Of a DNA stretch of 64,000 nt, positions 8,713 through 16,341 are shown piece after piece. The notes under the pieces were generated by a model. The model was not told the DNA's origin and did no database searches. It saw only the letters and a list, made by a program, of their open reading frames with translations. This DNA comes from Peribacillus simplex NBRC 15720 = DSM 1321 (GTDB lineage Bacteria; Bacillota; Bacilli; Bacillales; DSM-1321): positions 5,164,001-5,228,000 of the forward strand of contig NZ_CP017704.1 of assembly GCF_002243645.1 (NCBI RefSeq), read 5' to 3'. The stretch's first letter is position 1, and each line of letters begins with the position of its first letter. Position numbers and translations under genes: made by a program.

Positions 8713-11031
8713 ATGTCTGAACCAGTAATAGAAGATTCTTACCAAATCAGTTTGCAAAATATTCGCCATCACTCACAGCATATCCATTTAGGAATTGAAA
8801 TTCTTTTCGTAATCCGGGGAGAAGTTGAGGTTTTGGTTAATCAAGATTCCTGGCGTTTGGCGGAAAATGATCTTCTGCTTATTAATGCTAATGATGTTCA
8901 TACTGTAAAGGGGCATGAAGACAATGTAGTTCTATTGCTGCAAATTCCCCTTGGTTCCATCGAGCAGCTTTATCAGGATATTCATGTGTGTTATTTCGAC
9001 TGCCATTCATCCAAGGAGGATAATGGGTTATATCTTCTTTTTGATCAAATCCGTCAACTCTTGGCTGAAATTTTGATCGCACATTATCAAGAGCAGGATG
9101 GAAGTGAACTTGAAATCAATAGCCTGATTTACAAGTTAGTTACACTCCTTATCCGGAATTTCAAAACCACACATCTCGGGCAAAACCGATTTATTGAAAT
9201 GAAAGATGAAAGAATTAGGGACATCCTTACTTTTATTGAAAAAAATTATCGCAAACAGATGTCTTTTGAAGAGATTGCCAAACGGCAATATCTATCCCTA
9301 TATTATTTGTCCCGTTATTTCAAGCAGGCTGTTGGTGTTAGTTTTTCACAATATGTAAAACAAATTCGTTTGAAATCAGCTGTTCATGAGCTGTTATATA
9401 CCGATCATAACATTATGAAAGTCTCGTTAAATAATGGTTTTCCAAATGTGAAAGCTTTTAACAAGGCTTTTAAGGAAATGTACAATCAAACACCTGCCGA
9501 ATATCGAGGTCTTCATAAAAAAGAACCTTTCCAGGAAGTAAATAATATAAGCGAACAATATACCTTAGTGAATTCGCCGCACTTTTTAATTGAATTGAGC
9601 AAGTATATTTCGCAAAAGGACCAAAATGTTTCGGTGAAAGAATCGGGAGTTTCAGCGGTACATATCAACCTGCCGCAAGAGCCTGTTCTTGTTCGGGATA
9701 AAGCCCAGCGATTACTGGTGATTGGACAGCTGGAATATGCATTAAATGAAGAGGTCCAAGCAGAATTAAAGCTTATTCAGGAGCAGCTCCATTTTGAATA
9801 TGCCTATTTCACGAACCTATTTTCCCCCACATTTACGACAATCGACCCGCTTTTGCAAATAGGAGGGCCATATTATAAGATTGATGCGTTGTTTAACGAG
9901 TTTCAAAAGCTGGGTTTAATTCCATTCATTAGTGTAGAGATTGAAAAGGAAGTCGTAAGCTGCCCGGATTATATAAAGATGTTAGATGAATTTTTACAGC
10001 ATGCTGTCAGTTATTTTGGCGATGCCTTTGTCGGGAAATGGCAATTTGAATTGGTTTTCTCAGAGTGGGATCAAACAGCCCGGACTTTTTATCAACAATA
10101 CTTTCAAACTGTGAAAAAGAGGGCTTCCACCGCAAAAGTCGGAGTTCATGTGCCATTTTCCTTAGAAAAAGGATTATCAGTCCCAGTTACTGAATTTTTA
10201 AAGCAAATGGATCAATTTGACCTGGTTTGCTTTAGCTGCAATCCAAATGAACAAGTTGACTTTACCGATATGGATAACAGTTCCTTTAAGGGAGTAAAAG
10301 ATTATATAAAGAAATCGTGTATTGAATTAAAAGCGAACCTTTCGTCAGCTGGCTTGGCTGGCACACCAATTTACCTGACAAACTGGAATACACTTTACGG
10401 TAATACAGTAAATTTAAGTGGAACTTTTTTTCGATCAGCTCTCATTTTTAAAGACATGCTTGATGTTATAAAAGAGATTTCCGGTTTGGGATTTTGGATT
10501 GATACCCATTCATTAGAAAAATGTAATATGGATAATGAAAATATTGCAATGAATGGAATTGCCCTACTCTATTATTATCAAATAAAGCGTCCGGCGTTTT
10601 TTAACATGCAATTAATTGCAAAAATAGGACTAGAGATTTTAGCTGAAGGTGAGGACTTTGTACTGACGAAGGGGAAACAAGGGTACCAATTAGCTATTTA
10701 TAACAATTCCTATGTTAATCCCACTTATTCTGTCGAAAGTTTCTTTTTGAGCTCATTAACAAAGGAAAAGAAAATCATGATTTCAGGGTTGCCTTCTGGC
10801 ACTTATCAAATTCGTAAATACATTCTCGATAGAAATAACGGTGCATTTTACTTTAATTGGCTCAATCTCAATCAACAGTATATCTATGATCAAGAGATCA
10901 TTACGTATCTCAAGCAGCGAGCCTATCCAGATTTGCAAATCTATGAGGAAAACATTGACTCGGAGCTATTATTACAATCCACTTTGACGTTAAATGCCAT
11001 TCATCTCATCGAAATTAGGCCATTAGGTTAA
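8713..11031 (+). CDS. AraC-family regulator with cupin and degenerate GH39-like domain
   Basis: A 772-residue regulator. I prefer the ATG at 8713, because the AGGTG ribosome site (8701-8705) is too close to the ATG at 8707. Order of domains: cupin-like sensor (about 15-110), AraC double helix-turn-helix (about 165-265), then a ~450-residue TIM-barrel region like GH39 beta-xylosidases, as in other Bacillus AraC-GH39 regulators. In the barrel the acid/base region reads FSEWD (Glu451), but the strand that normally supplies the nucleophile (TEWN) reads TNWN, with Asn557 in place of Glu. The barrel probably binds rather than cleaves sugar. It lies upstream of the MFS-M20-serine dehydratase genes and probably controls them. 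Confidence 0.85.
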   Translation: MSEPVIEDSYQISLQNIRHHSQHIHLGIEILFVIRGEVEVLVNQDSWRLAENDLLLINANDVHTVKGHEDNVVLLLQIPLGSIEQLYQDIHVCYFDCHSSKEDNGLYLLFDQIRQLLAEILIAHYQEQDGSELEINSLIYKLVTLLIRNFKTTHLGQNRFIEMKDERIRDILTFIEKNYRKQMSFEEIAKRQYLSLYYLSRYFKQAVGVSFSQYVKQIRLKSAVHELLYTDHNIMKVSLNNGFPNVKAFNKAFKEMYNQTPAEYRGLHKKEPFQEVNNISEQYTLVNSPHFLIELSKYISQKDQNVSVKESGVSAVHINLPQEPVLVRDKAQRLLVIGQLEYALNEEVQAELKLIQEQLHFEYAYFTNLFSPTFTTIDPLLQIGGPYYKIDALFNEFQKLGLIPFISVEIEKEVVSCPDYIKMLDEFLQHAVSYFGDAFVGKWQFELVFSEWDQTARTFYQQYFQTVKKRASTAKVGVHVPFSLEKGLSVPVTEFLKQMDQFDLVCFSCNPNEQVDFTDMDNSSFKGVKDYIKKSCIELKANLSSAGLAGTPIYLTNWNTLYGNTVNLSGTFFRSALIFKDMLDVIKEISGLGFWIDTHSLEKCNMDNENIAMNGIALLYYYQIKRPAFFNMQLIAKIGLEILAEGEDFVLTKGKQGYQLAIYNNSYVNPTYSVESFFLSSLTKEKKIMISGLPSGTYQIRKYILDRNNGAFYFNWLNLNQQYIYDQEIITYLKQRAYPDLQIYEENIDSELLLQSTLTLNAIHLIEIRPLG

Positions 11032-11139
11032 AACTTAATGGTCTTTTTTTGTTGTTAGGTTAAGCTAAGTAATGAAAAAGGGCAAATGAAGGGGTGTGTT
11101 TTCGACAATGATTGGAATGTTTTCAATACTTAAAAAACT

Positions 11140-11166
11140 TATAATGAAGACAAGAAAGCGATTACA
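11140..11166 (+). promoter_or_regulatory. Promoter -10 with overlapping downstream cre box
   Basis: A TATAAT at 11140-11145 has no good -35 partner, as expected for a promoter that needs an activator such as the AraC protein next door. Eight bases downstream, AGAAAGCGATTACA (11153-11166) fits the cre consensus WGNAARCGNWWNCA at every position, so CcpA should repress the operon when preferred sugars are present. Confidence 0.65.
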
Positions 11167-11193
11167 TAAATAATATTTCGGAGGTAGCCTTTT

Positions 11194-12429
11194 ATGTCTG
11201 TTTCTCAAGGAGCGATTAAGAAGCAAAGCGAAGCAAAACTTTCGGTATCAAAGGAAAAAAATCCTCGTGGAGTTTTGTTGACTACAGCTTTAATGGCTGG
11301 TTATTCCATGATTTACATGGACAAAAACATGATTTCTACTGCAATTATCCCAATTGCAGAACAATTCCAACTAACAACAAGTCAAACCGGTTTGATAATG
11401 AGTTTATTTTTCCTGGGTTATTCGTTAATGCAGATACCTGGGGGATGGCTCGCAGATAAGATTGGATATAAAAAGGTACTAATGCTTTCGCTTTCGCTTA
11501 TTACAATATTTTCATTCGCATTTGGCCTTGTTGGAAGCTTATTGATGTTTATATTAATTCGTTTCTTGGCTGGTATTGGCCATGCAGGCTATCCTCCAAG
11601 TTGTTCAAAAGGAATCGCCGAAAATTTCCCGAAAAAAAGACGGACTTTTGTTCAATCGCTCATTTTGTCAACGAGTGGAATTGGCGGAATTTTGGCTTTT
11701 GTGATTGGAGCACGGCTGATTGACTTAAATTGGCATTATGCCTACTATGCACTGGGGACAATGTTTGCCATCTCGTTACTTTTGGTTGCCTTTTTGATAC
11801 CTAATAGCCACCCAACTGCCAAAACGAAAATTGAAAAGAAACAAGTTAGCTTTAAATCAGTGATTTCCAATCGAAATGTAATTATTTTATTCGTTGCAAT
11901 GCTGCTTGCGAATGTAGCTTTTTATGGGAATATGTCATGGCTGCCAACTTTCTTAAAGACAAAATTTTCACTATCCATTAGTACGGTTGGGATAATCCTG
12001 GCAGTAAACGCTATTGGAGGAACGCTAGCATCCATATTTGCAGGTGTATTATTAACAAAGTATTTTGCTGGCAAGGAAAAGTTACTGCTAATGTGCTGTT
12101 CAGTCATTTCATCCTTGTTGTTTCTTGGTTTAGTATTTTCAAATTCATTGTCCCTTTCCATTGCTTTCTTATATGTGCTTACATTTTTATTAACCACGAT
12201 CTTTGTGGGGATTTTCTCTTGGCCGCACAAGATTTTACCTGAGAAAGTAATTGGGTCATCCATTGGAATCGTCAATACGGGTGGAACGCTTGGGGGCTTT
12301 ATTGCTCCAATGGCTTTCGGTGCTTTAATTTCTATGGCCGGTGGATCGTTTTCTATCGTATTTATCACCTTGGCAATAGCCGTTGTAATATGCGGTCTAG
12401 TTATACTTACCGTTAAAACAGAAAAATAA
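11194..12429 (+). CDS. MFS transporter
   Basis: A 411-residue transporter with about 12 membrane segments. A charged N-terminal tail comes first, and the MFS loop 2-3 motif appears as GGWLADKIGYKK near residue 85. The early segment has the phrase YMDKNMISTAIIP, seen in anion/organic acid MFS members. It is the first gene after the cre-controlled promoter and is followed after 11 bases by an M20 amidohydrolase, then a serine dehydratase. It probably imports the substrate of those enzymes, perhaps an N-acylated or conjugated amino acid; this is inference from context. The ribosome site is GGAGGTAG. Confidence 0.88.
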   Translation: MSVSQGAIKKQSEAKLSVSKEKNPRGVLLTTALMAGYSMIYMDKNMISTAIIPIAEQFQLTTSQTGLIMSLFFLGYSLMQIPGGWLADKIGYKKVLMLSLSLITIFSFAFGLVGSLLMFILIRFLAGIGHAGYPPSCSKGIAENFPKKRRTFVQSLILSTSGIGGILAFVIGARLIDLNWHYAYYALGTMFAISLLLVAFLIPNSHPTAKTKIEKKQVSFKSVISNRNVIILFVAMLLANVAFYGNMSWLPTFLKTKFSLSISTVGIILAVNAIGGTLASIFAGVLLTKYFAGKEKLLLMCCSVISSLLFLGLVFSNSLSLSIAFLYVLTFLLTTIFVGIFSWPHKILPEKVIGSSIGIVNTGGTLGGFIAPMAFGALISMAGGSFSIVFITLAIAVVICGLVILTVKTEK

Positions 12430-12440
12430 TAGGAGGGAAA

Positions 12441-13625
12441 ATGATGTTAGATCGACTATTGCAAAAACTTGAAGAGAAAAAAGAAAGAATGATTGAAATA
12501 CGCAGATATCTCCATCAACATCCTGAATTATCTTTTAAAGAAGAAAAAACTGCTCAATACATTGCTGATTTTTATAAAGATAAAAATGTAATAATACGGA
12601 CAAATGTTGGCGGATATGGAGTGGTTGTGAAAATCGAAGGCGGACTCGCAGGTAAAACAGTTGCGCTGCGTGCTGATTTTGATGGTCTGCCAATCACGGA
12701 AGAGGCAGATGTACCATTTAAATCGAGTAATCCAGGTGTTATGCATGCATGCGGTCATGATGGACACACTGCCTATTTAATGATTTTAGCCGAAGCATTA
12801 ATTGAAATAAAAGACCAATTAAGAGGGAACGTTGTTATCTTGCATCAGCCTGCGGAAGAAACGCCTCCTGGTGGAGCAATTGCCATGATTGAAGATGGAT
12901 GTTTAGAAGGTGTGGATAGTATTTTCGGTATTCACCTTATGTCCCCATCGGTGACCGGGGAAGTCTCTTATCGTGCTGGAGAAATGCAGGCGGGACGCTC
13001 GTATTTCAAAGTGAAAATCCAAGGAAAAGGCGGACATGGTTCGATGCCGCATACAAGCAATGACAGCATTGTCGCAGCAAGCCACTTTGTTGTAGCAGCC
13101 CAGACGATTGTCAGTCGCCGAATCAATCCTTTTGATATGGCGACAGTAACGATTGGCTCGTTTGATGGAAAGGGATCATTTAATGTAATAAAGGACAGCG
13201 TTGAACTTGAAGGAGATGTTAGAACCATGTCCAGTGAAGTTCGTGCTAAAGTGGAAACGGAATTCAAGCGAATTTTAGCGGGGCTTGCTCAAGAATTTGA
13301 CATTACCTATGACTTGATATACTCACATGATTACCCTGTTTTAGTTAATGATAAAGCCATGACAGAACTGGTTGTAAATGGGATTAAAAAGGCCGAAATT
13401 CCTGAAATCAAAGCGTTAGTGGAAACGACGCCAATGTCTGGGTCAGAGGATTTTGCTTACTATTTGCAAAAGATTCCCGGCAGTATGTTTTATGTTGGAG
13501 CAAAGCCGGAGGATGGTCCCGTTTATCCTCACCATCATCCTAAATTTGTCATTAATGAAGACAGCCTGATCATCGCGGCAAAAGCAATGGCAGCTGTTGT
13601 TGCAGAATATTTTGGACAGAAATAA
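12441..13625 (+). CDS. M20 family amidohydrolase (HipO/N-acyl-amino acid hydrolase type)
   Basis: A 394-residue cytoplasmic metallopeptidase of subfamily M20D. The metal and catalytic set is present: HACGHDGHT (Cys104, His106, His109), the PAEE pair (Glu139/Glu140), His165 and the late His of HHHPKF. The dimerisation (lid) domain lies about residues 180-290. These enzymes split N-acyl-amino acids or amino acid conjugates to a free amino acid and an acid. It follows an MFS transporter by 11 bases and precedes a serine dehydratase, suggesting the released amino acid is serine or feeds into serine; this is unproven. Confidence 0.9.
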   Translation: MMLDRLLQKLEEKKERMIEIRRYLHQHPELSFKEEKTAQYIADFYKDKNVIIRTNVGGYGVVVKIEGGLAGKTVALRADFDGLPITEEADVPFKSSNPGVMHACGHDGHTAYLMILAEALIEIKDQLRGNVVILHQPAEETPPGGAIAMIEDGCLEGVDSIFGIHLMSPSVTGEVSYRAGEMQAGRSYFKVKIQGKGGHGSMPHTSNDSIVAASHFVVAAQTIVSRRINPFDMATVTIGSFDGKGSFNVIKDSVELEGDVRTMSSEVRAKVETEFKRILAGLAQEFDITYDLIYSHDYPVLVNDKAMTELVVNGIKKAEIPEIKALVETTPMSGSEDFAYYLQKIPGSMFYVGAKPEDGPVYPHHHPKFVINEDSLIIAAKAMAAVVAEYFGQK

Positions 13626-13696
13626 ACAAAAGGAAAAACGGGGATGGTTCTTATGCTTGCGGCGTGGGGACCTTCTTCTTGTACAGGAGTGATCAC

Positions 13697-15259
13697 ATGT
13701 CTTTTACTAATTTAAAAGAGTTAATTGAACTAGCAGAGCAAGAGAAAACAACTATTTCGGAATTGATGATCAAAACAGAGGTACACCAGAAAGGTTATCC
13801 TAGGGAGACGATTATCGAAAAAATGTCGGAACAATTTACTGTAATGGAAGAGGCTGTCCGCAGAGGAACAATGAGTCCAGTCATGTCACGTACTGGTTTA
13901 ACGGGAGGGGATGGAAACCGTCTTTATCAGTATGCCCAAAACGGGAATTCCTTTGTCAATCCTAGAACATTGAATGCTGCAGCAAATGCGCTTGCGGTAT
14001 CGGAAGTAAATGCTGCAATGGGGCGGATTGTGGCGACGCCAACAGCTGGGTCAGCGGGAATCTTGCCCGCTGTCCTTGTTAACGCCCTTGACAGCGGGAA
14101 ATTCACCCGAAAGCAGATTGTACAGTCAATATTCACTGCCTCTGCCCTCGGCTTAGTTGTTGCAAATAAAGCTTCGATATCAGGGGCAGCCGGCGGGTGC
14201 CAAGCTGAAATCGGTTCAGCAACCGCAATGGCAGCTGGCACCCTAGTAGAGCTTGCCGGTGGAACACCAATGCAGGTTGGAAATGCTGTCGGAATTGCTT
14301 TGAAAAATTCACTGGGGTTGGTTTGTGACCCAGTTGCTGGACTGGTGGAAATCCCGTGCATCATCCGCAACGGTTTACATGCAATTACCGCCCAAACTGC
14401 TGCAGATATGGCTTTAGCTGGGATAGCCAGCGTCATTCCACCGGATGAAGTGATTCATGTGATGCATGAAGTCGGACAGCAAATGCCCGAATCGTTGAGA
14501 GAAACCGGGATAGGCGGTCTTGCCGGAACTCCGACCGGGCAAAAATTAAAGAAGCAGATTCTAAGCGGAAAAACTAGTGGCTGTTGGCCGGCAAAATACC
14601 AAAGTGCGTATGAAATCATCGGTCCCGTAATGGTTGGCCCTTCGAGTTCTCATACAGCTGGTGCTGTCCGAATCGGGAATATTGCCCGCCAGCTATTAAA
14701 CGAAAATCCATTATATGCAAAGTTCTCGCTAATGGGCTCTTTCGCCGAAACCTATCAAGGCCATGGAACAGACCTGGCTTTATTAGCCGGTGTTCTTGGA
14801 TTATCTACCATGGATGATGGCATTCCAAATGCAAAAAAAATTGCTGAAGAAAAAGGATTACAATATGAATTCACGAAAAGGGTGCTTGGAAGCTATCATC
14901 CGAATACCGTTCTCGTAGAATTGACAGGGGTCACACGTACTGTAAAGGTTTTGGCCAGCTCTTTAGGCGGTGGTAAAGTGGAGGTTCAGGAATTCGATGA
15001 GTATCCATTTAAATTTTCAGGGGAACGGCCAACACTTGTGATTCGCCATTCCGACCAAAAAGGGGTTATTGCCGAATTATCGGATATTCTTTATCAAAAA
15101 GGGTTCAATATAGCCCGTATGGCCAATGAACGTTCCAAAATCAATGGTGCTGCAATAACGATTTGTGAAATCGACAATACAATCGAAGACACTCTCTTAT
15201 CTTTATTAAAAAGAGAGATTCCGATTATTGATGAAATTGTCTTGGTTCACACTAAGTAG
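13697..15259 (+). CDS. L-serine dehydratase, iron-sulfur type, alpha and beta domains in one chain
   Basis: A 520-residue enzyme that deaminates L-serine to pyruvate and ammonia using a [4Fe-4S] cluster. The ATG at 13697 follows an AGGAGTG ribosome site; an earlier in-frame ATG at 13664 lacks one. The alpha domain comes first (about 1-290, with GSAGILPAVL and cysteines in GGCQAE, VCDP and EIPC). The beta domain follows (about 295-430, GPVMVGPSSSHTAGA), then a C-terminal ACT domain (about 450-515). In E. coli SdaA the order is beta then alpha, and in B. subtilis the two are separate genes, so this alpha-beta-ACT order is unusual. A strong terminator follows, closing the operon. Confidence 0.9.
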   Translation: MSFTNLKELIELAEQEKTTISELMIKTEVHQKGYPRETIIEKMSEQFTVMEEAVRRGTMSPVMSRTGLTGGDGNRLYQYAQNGNSFVNPRTLNAAANALAVSEVNAAMGRIVATPTAGSAGILPAVLVNALDSGKFTRKQIVQSIFTASALGLVVANKASISGAAGGCQAEIGSATAMAAGTLVELAGGTPMQVGNAVGIALKNSLGLVCDPVAGLVEIPCIIRNGLHAITAQTAADMALAGIASVIPPDEVIHVMHEVGQQMPESLRETGIGGLAGTPTGQKLKKQILSGKTSGCWPAKYQSAYEIIGPVMVGPSSSHTAGAVRIGNIARQLLNENPLYAKFSLMGSFAETYQGHGTDLALLAGVLGLSTMDDGIPNAKKIAEEKGLQYEFTKRVLGSYHPNTVLVELTGVTRTVKVLASSLGGGKVEVQEFDEYPFKFSGERPTLVIRHSDQKGVIAELSDILYQKGFNIARMANERSKINGAAITICEIDNTIEDTLLSLLKREIPIIDEIVLVHTK

Positions 15260-15341
15260 TTACTAAACAATTATCCATTAAGCACGTGATCGTATTTTCG
15301 CTGATGCAAAAAAGCATGGTATGCGTTTAAATCCATAAAAG

Positions 15342-15375
15342 GCATTCGGAATAAATTCGTTCCGAATGCTTTTTA
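15342..15375 (+). terminator. Rho-independent terminator after serine dehydratase
   Basis: GCATTCGGAA pairs perfectly with TTCCGAATGC (15360-15369) around an 8-base loop, followed by TTTTT. It closes the MFS-M20-serine dehydratase operon. Confidence 0.9.
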
Positions 15376-15473
15376 TCAATAAACTGTAGCAATAGGGAAT
15401 CGACTGTAATAGGCGGTGATTTTTCAGCGTATAATTTTGCGTTTTTTGCTGTCAGGACCCCTTGTATAACCTA

Positions 15474-15962
15474 TTAATAACGACCGGTGTTCGCTGAAAT
15501 AATGAGAGCCCCACTTGAAGAATAAATACCTGCTTTGGCCAAAGCATTATACGGATCTAAATTCCATAACTGTGCAGTATAACAGGAAGTCTGACCTTTC
15601 ATAATCCAACCGTTACCACCGGAACTAGCACAACTTGTAAATGCCCTCTTAGTCGTGCCATTAAAACTATCCACCCAAACATTTGCATAATAATCGTACG
15701 GAGCAGCAGAATAAAACTTTAAGTATCCCCAAGCCGTATGACAATACGCACTTCCTTTTAGCTGCACATATCCAATTTTCACACCGTTTTTATAAATATA
15801 TTCTGTTTCATAGGTGATTGGACTTTTATTCACACAGCCTGTCGAATATGGATTTGTATTATCATAGGACAGGGCATAAGTTTTATTCGTGGGTGCAATC
15901 GCAAAAAACAGTCCAAAAACAAGAGTTACTGCCAACCCAATATTTAATAATTTTTTTATAAT
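15474..15962 (-). CDS. Secreted DUF2690 (YjfA-like) protein with non-standard start
   Basis: The mature part matches DUF2690: paired cysteines in NPYSTGC and SAYCHTAWG, and a repeated YxxNVWV-type strand pattern. In frame with it, the upstream bases encode a normal signal peptide start (IKKLLNIGLAVTLVFGLFFA) ending near TYA. No ATG, GTG or TTG exists at the head of this peptide. The ribosome site GGAAAGGGGAG (15967-15977) is spaced for an ATT codon at 15962. A TTG at 15935 would cut the signal peptide and lies too far from that site. Either ATT is used as a rare start or the start codon has mutated. The function of the family is not known to me. Confidence 0.65.
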   Translation of the reverse strand: MIKKLLNIGLAVTLVFGLFFAIAPTNKTYALSYDNTNPYSTGCVNKSPITYETEYIYKNGVKIGYVQLKGSAYCHTAWGYLKFYSAAPYDYYANVWVDSFNGTTKRAFTSCASSGGNGWIMKGQTSCYTAQLWNLDPYNALAKAGIYSSSGALIISANTGRY

Positions 15963-16341
15963 ATACTCTCCCCTTTCCTTCTTCTAGACTTTAACATACA
16001 AAAATTGGTGTTTCCATGTACTTTGGAATCATTTACCACCTGCATAAATTTTACCATTTTATGGGTAACTACGTAGTTAAGGAATTGTACCCCATTCCCA
16101 TTAAGCAAAGGCAAATCAATACCAAAAACGAGAATAAAGTGAATGGAATGAATACTGGCCATAGGCTTTTTTTTGATTTATTAATATATAAATTACACTG
16201 TGCCTATATTTTATTAATAATGTAAAGTTACTATTTTAATTGGTAAATACCATAAAAATTTTAAAATAAGGAGGATATTTGTCTATTTTCAAAATAATTA
16301 CATAATTTAAGTGGCTAAACGATAAGTAGGAGGAATTGATT
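15963..16341. other. Intergenic region between divergent secreted-protein genes
   Basis: About 380 bases holding the divergent promoters for the DUF2690 and phosphoesterase genes. The only striking element is a perfect 14-base palindrome TAACTACGTAGTTA at 16066-16079, which could be a regulator site. No gene that I would accept is present. Confidence 0.4.

Noticed and set aside
13927-14436. A 169-codon minus-strand frame rich in Ala, Pro and Thr inside serine dehydratase
   Set aside because: It is the antisense of conserved coding sequence; composition is that of a shadow frame, and no ribosome site is present.
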